Below are positions 25,764 through 34,669 of a stretch of 64,000 nt of DNA, piece after piece. Location of the stretch: contig CAZFIV010000020.1 of the NCBI GenBank assembly GCA_964519665.1, forward strand, positions 1-64,000, given 5' to 3'. How positions within the stretch are numbered: the stretch's first letter is position 1; the number at the start of each line of letters is the position of its first letter. This stretch comes from JANQQN01 sp964519665 (GTDB taxonomy: Bacteria > Myxococcota > Kuafuiibacteriia > Kuafuiibacteriales > Kuafuiibacteriaceae). The notes under the pieces are model-generated. The model was not told the DNA's origin. It did no database searches and was given only the letters and a program-made list of their open reading frames with translations. The position numbers and the translations under genes were made by a program.

Positions 25764-26723
25764 ATGTGGATGACCGCTGAACCGACCTTTTGGATGCCTA
25801 GCGCGGCAGCAACCCAAGCTGCAGACGTCGACTGGCTCTACTATTTTCTGTACTACGTTTCCCTCGCCAGCTTCCTGGTCATCATGGCCGCGCTGGTTTA
25901 CTTCGTCTTCAAGTTCCGCGCGAAGAGCCGCGGCGAGCGCGCCCGGTCGCCAGGCGGCCACAATACGCTCCTCGAGGTCAGCTGGACAATTCCGCCGGCG
26001 ATCGTCTCGGTGATCGTCTTCGTCATGGGGGCGAAGGCGTATATCGATATGAAGAGCCCGCCGCCGGACGCGGTCGAGATCCGGGTCATTGGCAAGAGCT
26101 GGAACTGGGAATTCTACTATCCCGGCTCGAGCCAGAAGGAGACCGTTCTCCACGTGCCGCCGAATCGACCGGTGCGCTTGCTGATGACGTCGAACGACGT
26201 GCTGCACTCGTTCTTCGTACCCGCGTTCCGCATCAAGCAGGACGTCGTTCCGGGCCGGTATACTGAAGTTTGGTTTCAAGCGACCGAGAGTGGCGAACAC
26301 CAGATCTACTGCACCGAATACTGCGGGACGAACCACTCGGCGATGGTCGCCAAGGTCAAGGTTTATGAGACCGAGACGACCTATGACGAATGGCTTCAGG
26401 GCCGACGTCGAATCATCGACCAGGGTCTGCCGCCCGAACAGGCCGGCGAAAAGCTGTTTGCCGTGAACGGTTGCAACGGCTGCCACAGCGTAGACGGCTC
26501 CGCGAAGGTTGGCCCAACTCTGAAAGGCAACTGGGGCGTCGAGCGCGTATTCACAGACGGCACCAAGGCTGTGGTGGATGAGAACTACCTGCGGACCTCC
26601 ATTCTCAATCCGACCGGTCAAATTGTTCAGGGATACCCGCCCGTGATGCCCGCCTTCAAGGGTGTGCTCGACGACCGGGAAATCGACGCGCTCATCGCGT
26701 ACATGAAGACCCTCAAGGAGTAA
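25764..26723 (+). CDS. coxB: Cytochrome c oxidase subunit II with fused haem c domain (caa3 type)
   Basis: The protein is 319 aa. Two membrane helices (about 25-50 and 75-97) are followed by a cupredoxin domain with a complete CuA site: Cys183, Cys187, His191 and Met194 in CTEYCGTNHSAM, with the upstream His in HSFFVPAF. SWNWEFYY is the electron-entry Trp region. A cytochrome c domain is fused at the C-terminus with CNGCH at Cys237 and a Met candidate in VMPAFKG. The fused haem takes electrons directly from alternative complex III. It starts at the base after the sco stop and ends 7 bp before coxA. Confidence 0.96.
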   Translation: MWMTAEPTFWMPSAAATQAADVDWLYYFLYYVSLASFLVIMAALVYFVFKFRAKSRGERARSPGGHNTLLEVSWTIPPAIVSVIVFVMGAKAYIDMKSPPPDAVEIRVIGKSWNWEFYYPGSSQKETVLHVPPNRPVRLLMTSNDVLHSFFVPAFRIKQDVVPGRYTEVWFQATESGEHQIYCTEYCGTNHSAMVAKVKVYETETTYDEWLQGRRRIIDQGLPPEQAGEKLFAVNGCNGCHSVDGSAKVGPTLKGNWGVERVFTDGTKAVVDENYLRTSILNPTGQIVQGYPPVMPAFKGVLDDREIDALIAYMKTLKE

Positions 26724-26730
26724 TCGAACG

Positions 26731-28408
26731 ATGACGGCCGACGCGACGACTTTGCAAGGAGTGCGTGATGACTACATCACGCATACCAAGGGGCTCCTGG
26801 GATGGCTGGTGACCCTCGACCACAAACGCATCGGGATTCTGTACTTCTTCGCAACGACGTTCGCCCTCATTCTGGGCGGGGTCTTCGCGCTGATCGTCCG
26901 CCTGGAGCTACTGACGCCCGGGAAAGACATTATCGGACCCGACGCTTACAATCGAATGTTCACCCTGCACGGGGCGGTAATGGTCTTTCTGTTTATCATC
27001 CCTGCGATTCCCGCATCCATCGGGAACTTCGTCATCCCGCTGATGCTGGGGGTGAAGGACGTCGCCTTTCCGCGCCTCAACCTGGCTAGTTTTTATATTT
27101 GGGTGGTCGGCGCTCTGTTCCTGGTCGTGTCCATGTACGTGGGCGCGATCGACACGGGTTGGACGTTCTACACGCCCTACAGCTCGGACCCGACCAAGGG
27201 TAGTCAGGGCTCGGTGATGCTATCCGCGATGGGGGTGTTCATCCTGGGTTTCAGCTCGATCTTTACCGGGATCAACTTCATCGCCACCATCAATACGATG
27301 CGACCCCGGAACATGGGGTGGTTCAAGATGCCTCTATTTCTGTGGGCCATGTACTCAACCAGCATCATTCAAGTGCTGGCGACGCCAGTGTTGGCCATCA
27401 CGGTTCTTCTGCTTACCGTGGAGCGTGCGTTCCGGTTGGGCATCTTCGACCCGGCACTCGGCGGTGACCCAGTGCTGTTCCAGCACTTCTTCTGGTTTTA
27501 CTCACACCCGGCTGTATACATCATGGTGCTTCCCGCAATGGGCGTCATCTCCGAGGTGATCGCGGTCTTCAGCCGCCGCCGGATTTTTGGCTACTCGTTC
27601 ATTGCGATGAGCTCGCTGGCGATCGCCTTTCTTGGTTTCCTTGTCTGGGGCCACCACATGTTTACTTCGGGTCAGAGCGCGCTCGCCGGTGTCATCTTCT
27701 CGGCGCTGACATTCTCGGTCGCGATCCCGTCGGCCATCAAGGTGTTCAACTGGTTGGCGACCCTCTACAACGGATCGATCCGGCTCGACGTGCCGATGCT
27801 CTACGCGTTCAGCTTCATCTGGCTATTCTCGATCGGCGGACTCACCGGATTGTTCCTGGGAACCCTGGCCGTCGACGTGCACCTACACGACACGTATTTC
27901 GTGGTCGCTCACTTCCACTATGTCATGGTGGGTGGTACCCTCATGGCGCTCCTCGCGGGGCTCTACTACTGGTGGCCGAAGTTCTTTGGACGGATGTACA
28001 ACGAGACGCTGGCGAGGGTGGGTTGCCTGCTGACCTTCATAGGGTTCAACATCACTTTCTTCCCTCAGTTCGTGATGGGCAGCCAAGGCATGCCGAGGCG
28101 CTACTACACCTACCTCGATGAGTTCCAGACGTACCACCAGGTCTCGACGGTCGGTGCGATGATCCTAGGTATTGGTATCCTTTTCGCCTTCGGTGTTCTT
28201 ATGGTCGCCATGTTCTCGGGGAGGAAAGCGGCCGCGAATCCTTGGGGCGCCAACACACTCGAATGGCACTGCGCATCGCCGCCGCCCCACGATAACTTCG
28301 CCGTTCAACCCGACGGGCTCGACCCCTACGACTATTCTCAGCTCGAATACGACCAAGAAACCGACGGTTTTGTTGTGACCGGCGCTTCGAGGCCCAAGGA
28401 GGGGAATC

Positions 28409-28422
<14 letters not shown>
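26731..28422 (+). CDS. coxA: Cytochrome c oxidase subunit I, A2-type
   Basis: The protein is 563 aa with twelve membrane helices. Haem a and a3/CuB ligands are seen in FTLHGAVMVF, FYSHPAVYIMVLPAMG (residue 257 on), WGHHMF and HDTYFVVAHFHYVMVGG. The motif at 257-263 is YSHPAVY in place of the GHPEVY of mitochondrial-type enzymes; this Tyr-Ser pair stands in for the D-channel Glu and marks the A2 subfamily, known from the Rhodothermus marinus caa3 oxidase. It reduces oxygen to water and pumps protons. AAGGAG upstream lies inside the end of coxB. Its last 14 bp overlap coxC. Confidence 0.97.
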
Positions 28423-29173
<751 letters not shown>

Positions 29174-29184
29174 GAGGTCGACCG

Positions 29185-29676
29185 ATGGCTCACGATTCAC
29201 ACTCCGAGGCCCACGAGCATCACGCCCTTCCCGTGCCGCTGCTAGTCGGGTGCTGGGGTGGCCTCATGCTCCTCACCGGAATCACTGTCTGGACGGCTCA
29301 GAATCTAGACCTGGGCCAGTTCAATCTTGTTCTGGCGATGGTCATCGCTACCGCGAAGGCTACGTTGGTACTCACTATCTTCATGCACCTAGCCTTCGAG
29401 AAGGGCTTCAACTTCATGATTTTCGCCATCTCGGTCATGGCGGTGATCCTTTTCGTGACGATTCTGTTCATCGATGTGCAGCAGTATCAGCCCGGCATAC
29501 AGCAGAAACTCAGCGACATCACTCAGGCTTCGGCCAACGCCGAAGCGGCGGCCGCAGCGACCTCTGAGCCGTCATCCGCTGACGCGTCGTCCGGAGCCGA
29601 AGATCATGACGACGAGGCGCCCGAAGACCACGGCGAAAAAGCCGCAGAGGGCGATGCAGAGTCCGATCATCATTGA
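29185..29676 (+). CDS. Cytochrome c oxidase subunit IV (prokaryotic CoxD/CtaF type)
   Basis: The protein is 163 aa. Three membrane helices (LLVGCWGGLMLLTGITVW, LVLAMVIATAKATLVLTIFM and FMIFAISVMAVILFVTILFI) with the K-A-T-L-V-x-x-F-M-H motif match the prokaryotic subunit IV family. An N-terminal His-rich segment and a long acidic Ala/Glu/Asp tail (about 115-163) flank it; such acidic His-ending tails are common in this family. It closes the respiratory operon; the next gene downstream is convergent and 27 bp away. Confidence 0.92.
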   Translation: MAHDSHSEAHEHHALPVPLLVGCWGGLMLLTGITVWTAQNLDLGQFNLVLAMVIATAKATLVLTIFMHLAFEKGFNFMIFAISVMAVILFVTILFIDVQQYQPGIQQKLSDITQASANAEAAAAATSEPSSADASSGAEDHDDEAPEDHGEKAAEGDAESDHH

Positions 29677-29703
29677 CCTCGCTAACTATCCGGGTCGCCT
29701 CCC

Positions 29704-30543
29704 TCAGCCTATGTGAGCTTGGGCGAGCAATGGGTTGAGCCCACCGAGGACCGCCGCGCCGTACTTGGCGGCTCGATCGGCGGCCTCTAACGGACCGCAG
29801 CCGGCCGCCATGAAGTACACGAAGGCGCCCGCGAAGCTGTCTCCCGCGCCGTATGCCCCACCCACTACGTGACCGACCGTGGGCGCCTCGAAGCGGGCGC
29901 TGCCGGTAGCGGTTTCGATCACGCCTCCTCGGTCGCCCTCGGTCATCACGATCGCCTTGGGCGCGGGGTCATAGTCTGCCAGCACGCTCTTTTCGCGTGG
30001 GTCCGCATTGCTGCCGATAATGACGTCGAGGGGGACGCCGCAGTCACGGATGGCGGCCCGCCGCCTTGCAGTCACCACCGACACTCGGGCCGCCCTCGCG
30101 CGAGCGAGCAGCCTGGGATCTTGGGCCGTGAAGTACACCGCGTCGAGCTCCTGGAGGATTTCCCACGGAAGCGCGTCGCTAGCGCGCGGATGAAGCGGAG
30201 GACCGACAACGATGATCGTTCGCTCTCCGAAATCGTCGATCATGACGATATCCCGGGTGTGGGGCTCGGGTCGGCGTACAGCGTGAATGCTCGCGTTCGT
30301 GGTCTCGAGAGCGGAGCGTACCTCGTCTCCCGCCTGGTCGCTGCCAATGGCGGTGAAGAGGTGGACCTCGCAGTCACTCTTGGTGAGCTGGTAGAACGTG
30401 ATTCCTCCACCGCCGCCCGGAAACCACTGCGATTCTTCGAGATGGGCGATGTCACCAGCTCTGGGAACGGTTTCGACTCGACCAAGCGTCACGTGCTCGA
30501 CATGTCCGATGACGCCAACGCGAAGGCGGCTCATTGCACTCAT
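29704..30543 (-). CDS. PfkB-family carbohydrate/nucleoside kinase
   Basis: The protein is 279 aa from the ATG at 30543; a later ATG at 30534 is equally possible. It phosphorylates a small hydroxylated substrate with ATP. Signature elements are the front VGVIGHVEHVTLGRV, the Gly-rich PGGGGGITFYQLTK, and the anion hole / catalytic motif YGAGDSFAGAFVYFMAAG near residue 230. The GGGGG run is richer than normal. The substrate is not evident. The gene begins 5 bp after the stop of the subunit-III-like gene and is transcribed with it. A sugar kinase here, between two oxidase operons on the opposite strand, has no obvious respiratory role. Confidence 0.82.
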   Translation of the reverse strand: MSAMSRLRVGVIGHVEHVTLGRVETVPRAGDIAHLEESQWFPGGGGGITFYQLTKSDCEVHLFTAIGSDQAGDEVRSALETTNASIHAVRRPEPHTRDIVMIDDFGERTIIVVGPPLHPRASDALPWEILQELDAVYFTAQDPRLLARARAARVSVVTARRRAAIRDCGVPLDVIIGSNADPREKSVLADYDPAPKAIVMTEGDRGGVIETATGSARFEAPTVGHVVGGAYGAGDSFAGAFVYFMAAGCGPLEAADRAAKYGAAVLGGLNPLLAQAHIG

Positions 30544-30548
30544 TGGGG

Positions 30549-31097
30549 CTACAATACGAACATAATCGCGTACATCACCACCCAACAAACGCTCACGAAG
30601 TGCCAGTAGTATCCCCAGAGCCGGACCTGAACGGCATCCCGCGAGCTGAATCGGCCCGCCTGAACACCGATTGACAGGATGACGACCGCTATGACGCCGA
30701 CCAGCAGGTGGATCGCGTGAAACGCGGCGAGGCCGTAGAGCAGAGCGGCGTACAGCGATTCACCCAGGTAGATGTTCAAGCTCGCGGCCTGACGAGCCAG
30801 CAATAGCTGTAGCAGCAGGAAGATTGCGCCAAGGTTCGCCGTAGCCAGGAGCAGGAGCCGGAATCGCTGCCGGCGGCCTCGGTCCAGCGCCCTGACGGCC
30901 CCGTGATAGGTCACGCTGCTGAGCAGAGCCACCGCGGTGTTGATGCTCGACAGCGTCAATGGCGGCCTCGCCAACCCCGTCGGCGGCCACGCGGGCATGG
31001 ACGCGCGTAGCCAGGCGTACAAGACGAACAAGGCGCCGAAGGCCATACCCAAAGAAACGAGGAAGAGCACCGTCCCAAGCACGGAACGTTGATTCAT
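30549..31097 (-). CDS. Orphan heme-copper oxidase subunit III-like membrane protein
   Basis: The protein is 182 aa from the ATG at 31097. Five membrane helices are seen. LGESLYAALLYGLAAFHAIHLLVGVIAVV and VQVRLWGYYWHFVSVCWVVMYAIMFVL carry the His and Trp pattern of the last three helices of subunit III. It is shorter than CoxC at 28409 and lacks the first two helices, as do the five-helix subunit III forms of other oxidases. No matching subunit I or II lies beside it. It diverges from ccoNO and is followed by the pfkB-type gene. It may be an alternative subunit of either oxidase or of one encoded elsewhere. Confidence 0.75.
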   Translation of the reverse strand: MNQRSVLGTVLFLVSLGMAFGALFVLYAWLRASMPAWPPTGLARPPLTLSSINTAVALLSSVTYHGAVRALDRGRRQRFRLLLLATANLGAIFLLLQLLLARQAASLNIYLGESLYAALLYGLAAFHAIHLLVGVIAVVILSIGVQAGRFSSRDAVQVRLWGYYWHFVSVCWVVMYAIMFVL

Positions 31098-31210
31098 GCG
31101 ATCCTGTTCGGACCGAGGCCGCGAGGAAGTCATCTAAGTGTACCCTCATTGTGGAGAATCCGTAACGCGCCGTCGAGCTCGACACTTTGGATGAATTCCG
31201 TTCGCCTTGA

Positions 31211-31236
31211 ATCAACAACGTTGCAACAGCGTTGAT
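31211..31236. promoter_or_regulatory. 26-bp imperfect palindrome, candidate operator
   Basis: The outer arms are ATCAAC and GTTGAT, the centre is the perfect 8-mer GTTGCAAC, and two 3-nt spacers separate them. Twenty of 26 positions are symmetric. It lies 114 bp from the start of the subunit III-like gene and 288 bp from ccoNO. The half-sites resemble those of FNR family sites but face the other way, so the factor is not named. Confidence 0.5.
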
Positions 31237-31371
31237 CCCTAAGGCTGAAGGGCCTTTACCCGAACGGTCTAGGACTTGCCTCCAATGAAACCATATCCAC
31301 TCGTCGCCGATGGCCGAGTTGCCCACCCGTGACCCTTGCGAACGGGAAAGTAGCAATTCTAGCGGTAGAGG

Positions 31372-31387
31372 GTTACGTGCATGTAAC
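31372..31387. promoter_or_regulatory. 16-bp palindrome GTTACGTGCATGTAAC, candidate operator
   Basis: The arms GTTAC and GTAAC flank a TGCA centre, with one mismatched pair. It lies 137 bp upstream of the ccoNO start, a distance suited to activation or repression of the cbb3 operon. GTTAC/GTAAC arms also occur in the inverted repeat at 16181, but with different spacing. Confidence 0.45.
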
Positions 31388-31523
31388 GATGTCCGATGCT
31401 TGTGCGACCTAAGCATGCCCTGTACGCGTGGTTCGAGCGCGCAATCACCGTGGCACCCGCGTTGCAGGACGGGGCTCTGCCGGCCGCCGATTCCAGGCTG
31501 GCTCGACGGGAGAGCCCGCAAGC

Positions 31524-33767
31524 ATGCAGTCAGAAACCTTTACCTACGACGATGACATCACCAGGAAGTTTACCACCTTTACCGTAATCTGGGGTTTGGT
31601 GGCCACGCTTGCGGGGTTACTGATTGCCCTGCAACTTGCCTTCCCTGACCTCAGCTTCAATCAGCCCTATCTAACCTTCGGCCGACTACGGCCTCTGCAT
31701 ACGAACGCCGCGATCTTCGCCTTTGCTGGAAACGCCATCTTCGCTGGTGTCTACTACTCTACACAGCGCCTTCTCAAAGCGCGCATGTACAGTGATCTAC
31801 TGAGTCGAATCCATTTGTGGGGTTGGCAACTCATTATCGTGGCTGCGGCGATCACCCTACCTATGGGAATCACTCAGTCGAAGGAATACGCCGAGCTCGA
31901 GTGGCCCATCGACCTGGCCGTCGCCGTGGTCTGGCTGGTCTTCGCGTTCAACTTCTTCGGTACCATCGCCAAGCGCCGAGAGCGGCACATGTACGTCGCC
32001 ATCTGGTTCTACATCGCCACCATCATTGCGATCACCGTGCTGTACGTCTTCAACAATCTCGCCCTGCCAGTCTTCGCGATGAAGAGCTACAGCCTCTATG
32101 CGGGCGTTCAGGATGCCTTCATGCAGTGGTGGTACGGCCACAACGCGGTCGCGTTCTTCCTGACGACGCCGTTCTTGGGCCTGATGTACTACTTCCTTCC
32201 AAAGGCGGCTGGGCGCCCGGTCTTCTCGTACCGGCTCTCGATCCTGCACTTCTGGTCGCTCGTCTTCATCTACATCTGGGCCGGTCCACATCACCTGCAC
32301 TACACGGCCCTGCCGGAGTGGGCCTCCTCGCTCGGAATGATCTTCAGCATCATGTTGTGGATGCCCTCGTGGGGCGGCATGATCAATGGCCTGCTTACGC
32401 TCCGCGGGGCTTGGGACCGGGTCGCCAAAGACCCCATCCTCAAGTTCCTCACCGTCGGGGTCACGTTCTACGGGATGTCGACCTTCGAGGGCCCCATGCT
32501 GTCGATCAAGACGGTCAACGCCCTGTCGCACTACACCGACTGGACGATCGCCCACGTGCACTCTGGCGCTCTCGGCTGGAACGGCTTCATCGCGTTCGGT
32601 ATGATTTACTGGCTCGCCCCCCGTCTCTTTCAGACCAAGCTGTGGAGCGAGAAGCTCGCCGAGCTCCACTTCTGGTTGGGGACGGTCGGCATCCTTCTGT
32701 ACATCGTCTCCATCTACACCGCAGGGATCACGCAGGGTCTGATGTGGCGCGCGTTCGACGATACCGGTCGCCTCGCATACCCAGACTTCATCGAGACGGT
32801 GACTCGCCTGCTGCCGATGTACTATGTCCGCGCGGTCGGTGGCGCACTCTATGTCATCGGGATTGTCTTGATGCTCATCAACTATGTGATGACGTGGGCG
32901 AATCGACCGAAGAAGTACGAGCCCGCAACCTTCAGCGCCCCGCCGCTTGCCCCCACCTACACGGGTCAGCAGCCCGAGCCCATGAAGGGTGGCCTGTTCG
33001 GCATGTTCGCGTACTTTACGGGCGGCCGATGGCACCGGATTTGGGAGCGTAAGCCGGTCGTCTTTACCGTGTGGACGACGGTTGCGGTGGTGGTGGCCTC
33101 TCTCTTCGAGATCATCCCGACCTTCCTGATCGAATCGAACGTACCCACCATCGCCGCGGTCAAGCCGTATACTCCGCTCGAACTCTATGGCCGGGATATC
33201 TACGTCGCGGAGGGTTGTTACAACTGCCACTCGCAGATGGTGCGACCCATCCGGATGGAGACGGTCCGCTACGGAGAATACTCCAAGCCGGGTGAGTTCA
33301 TCTACGACCGACCCTTCCAGTGGGGCTCGCGACGAATCGGGCCCGACCTTGCTCGTGAAGGTACCGGCAAACTGAGACGAACCCACCTATGGCATGTTCG
33401 CCACTTCCGCAACCCGCGGAACATGGTCGAAACGTCTCTGATGCCCGCATACCCGTGGCTCGAGCGGAACGAAATCGACTATGCATCTATTCAGCCTCGA
33501 ATCGATGCCATGGTGATGTTGGGAACACCCTACGGCGGGGTGAAAGCGACCGCCGACGATGGCCGGGAGCTTACCGCGATCCAGCATGCGTTGGAGATGG
33601 CCGAGATGCAGGCCGACGAGATCGCGAACAAGATCATGGCCGACGGTGGCAAAGACCTCCACAACACTGACGTCATCGCCCTCATCGCGTACCTGCAGCG
33701 ACTGGGTACCGATCTTGAAAAAGAGTCCCAACAGACCGACGGCGATAAGCCGGTGGCGACGCGATAG
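31524..33767 (+). CDS. ccoNO: Fused cbb3 cytochrome c oxidase subunits I and II (CcoN-CcoO)
   Basis: The protein is 747 aa from the ATG at 31524. Residues 1-490 are CcoN with about twelve membrane helices: LRPLHTNAAIFAFAGNAIFA, WWYGHNAVAFFLTTPFLGLM and GPHHLHYTALPEWA supply haem b, haem b3 and CuB ligands, and DWTIAHVHSGALGWNGF adds another conserved His. After a linker and a helix (about 520-540) comes CcoO with CYNCHSQMVRP at Cys565, the conserved NCHSQ-MVRP haem c motif, and RRIGPDLAREG. It is the catalytic core of a high-oxygen-affinity oxidase. The normal arrangement is two genes; fusions are known in several lineages. It opens the cco operon. Confidence 0.96.
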   Translation: MQSETFTYDDDITRKFTTFTVIWGLVATLAGLLIALQLAFPDLSFNQPYLTFGRLRPLHTNAAIFAFAGNAIFAGVYYSTQRLLKARMYSDLLSRIHLWGWQLIIVAAAITLPMGITQSKEYAELEWPIDLAVAVVWLVFAFNFFGTIAKRRERHMYVAIWFYIATIIAITVLYVFNNLALPVFAMKSYSLYAGVQDAFMQWWYGHNAVAFFLTTPFLGLMYYFLPKAAGRPVFSYRLSILHFWSLVFIYIWAGPHHLHYTALPEWASSLGMIFSIMLWMPSWGGMINGLLTLRGAWDRVAKDPILKFLTVGVTFYGMSTFEGPMLSIKTVNALSHYTDWTIAHVHSGALGWNGFIAFGMIYWLAPRLFQTKLWSEKLAELHFWLGTVGILLYIVSIYTAGITQGLMWRAFDDTGRLAYPDFIETVTRLLPMYYVRAVGGALYVIGIVLMLINYVMTWANRPKKYEPATFSAPPLAPTYTGQQPEPMKGGLFGMFAYFTGGRWHRIWERKPVVFTVWTTVAVVVASLFEIIPTFLIESNVPTIAAVKPYTPLELYGRDIYVAEGCYNCHSQMVRPIRMETVRYGEYSKPGEFIYDRPFQWGSRRIGPDLAREGTGKLRRTHLWHVRHFRNPRNMVETSLMPAYPWLERNEIDYASIQPRIDAMVMLGTPYGGVKATADDGRELTAIQHALEMAEMQADEIANKIMADGGKDLHNTDVIALIAYLQRLGTDLEKESQQTDGDKPVATR

Positions 33768-33775
33768 GAGCAGTC

Positions 33776-33946
33776 ATGCGTTTGAGTGAACTCATGAGTA
33801 ATATTGGGAGCGTCGACCTGGCGTTTTACCCCCAGGTCGCGCTCATCATCTTCTTGGTAGTCTTCGTGGGTGTCGTGGCCCAGGTCGTGTCTAGAAAGAA
33901 GAGTGAAGACTACCAGCGAGCGGCCGAGCTGCCGCTCGAGGATTGA
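33776..33946 (+). CDS. ccoQ: CcoQ/FixQ-like small membrane subunit
   Basis: The protein is 56 aa, from ATG at 33776 to TGA at 33944-33946. One membrane helix (FYPQVALIIFLVVFVGVVAQVV) is followed by a basic-acidic tail (SRKKSEDYQRAAELPLED). This layout, one helix with a charged cytoplasmic tail between ccoNO and ccoP, is that of CcoQ, which stabilises CcoP in the cbb3 oxidase. AGGAG lies just upstream. It begins 8 bp after ccoNO and ends 11 bp before ccoP. Confidence 0.85.
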   Translation: MRLSELMSNIGSVDLAFYPQVALIIFLVVFVGVVAQVVSRKKSEDYQRAAELPLED

Positions 33947-33957
33947 GGTACCGAATC

Positions 33958-34548
33958 ATGGCTAAAGTGACCGACGAACTTCTTGATCATGAGTACGATG
34001 GTATTCGGGAATTCGACAATCCTACCCCCGCATGGTGGAACTGGATCTTCTTCCTGAGCTTCGTGTTCTCGGTGGCCTACTTTGCGTACTACCATATGTG
34101 GTCCGGGCCCGGGATCTACGACGATTACCGAGCCGATATGAAGGTGTATACGGAGGCCCGCGAAGAGCGAGAGCGCAAGGAGCTCGCCGGCATGTCGGAG
34201 GAGAAGCTGCAGGCGCTTCTGGGCGACGAGATCGCGGTCGCGGCTGGACTCGAGGTCTACGCGGCTCGATGCCAGGCATGTCACGCCGAACAAGGAAAAG
34301 GCAGCATTGGCCCGAACCTTACGGACGCCTATTGGATCCATGGAGATGCGTCGTTGTCTGCCATCCGCAAGGTCGTCGCCGAAGGGGTTCTGAGTAAGGG
34401 CATGCCGCCCTGGAAAGACCTCTTGTCTCCGAAGGAGCTGATGCAGGTCGTGGTGTACGTAGGAACGCTTCGCAACCTCAACGTCGAAGGCGGAAAGGCT
34501 CAGCAAGGCGAACTGGTCGGAAGCAAAGCGGAGAACGCGGAGCTCTAA
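33958..34548 (+). CDS. ccoP: cbb3 oxidase subunit III (CcoP), monohaem form
   Basis: The protein is 196 aa. DHEYDGIREFDNPTPAWWNW is the standard N-terminal CcoP signature before a single helix (IFFLSFVFSVAYFAYYHMW). Only one haem motif is present, CQACH at Cys105 with KGMPPWKD supplying the Met. Most proteobacterial CcoP proteins are about 290 aa with two haems; this one is shorter by a domain, so the electron route into the oxidase is simpler. Monohaem forms are known in some lineages. The ORF is intact, so this is not a decay product. Confidence 0.93.
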   Translation: MAKVTDELLDHEYDGIREFDNPTPAWWNWIFFLSFVFSVAYFAYYHMWSGPGIYDDYRADMKVYTEAREERERKELAGMSEEKLQALLGDEIAVAAGLEVYAARCQACHAEQGKGSIGPNLTDAYWIHGDASLSAIRKVVAEGVLSKGMPPWKDLLSPKELMQVVVYVGTLRNLNVEGGKAQQGELVGSKAENAEL

Positions 34549-34669
34549 GCAGGGGCCGTCTGGAATCGGGGGTCGAGACCTCGGCCCTCGATTTCAGGCA
34601 CTGACCAGTATGGCAGCTGTCGGAGAGGGGTCGAAGCCCTCGCACACCCAAGACGCAGGGAGACTCGTG

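Larger units (their letters stand above)
31098..31523. other. 426-bp divergent control region between subunit III-like gene and ccoNO
   Basis: No convincing coding frame is present. It is more AT-rich than its surroundings and holds two palindromes listed separately at 31211-31236 and 31372-31387. It must contain the promoters for both directions. Confidence 0.6.

Noticed and set aside
25137..26621. 494-residue minus-strand frame across sco and coxB
   Set aside because: It spans two certain plus-strand genes and has no protein-like domain order.
31208..31216. FNR-type site TTGAATCAA upstream of ccoNO
   Set aside because: FNR sites need TTGAT and ATCAA separated by four bases; here the halves touch and the outer bases do not fit.
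31857..33386. 509-residue minus-strand frame opposite ccoNO
   Set aside because: The ccoNO reading is certain from motifs; the antisense frame is a shadow with His/Asp/Arg-rich, domain-free sequence.
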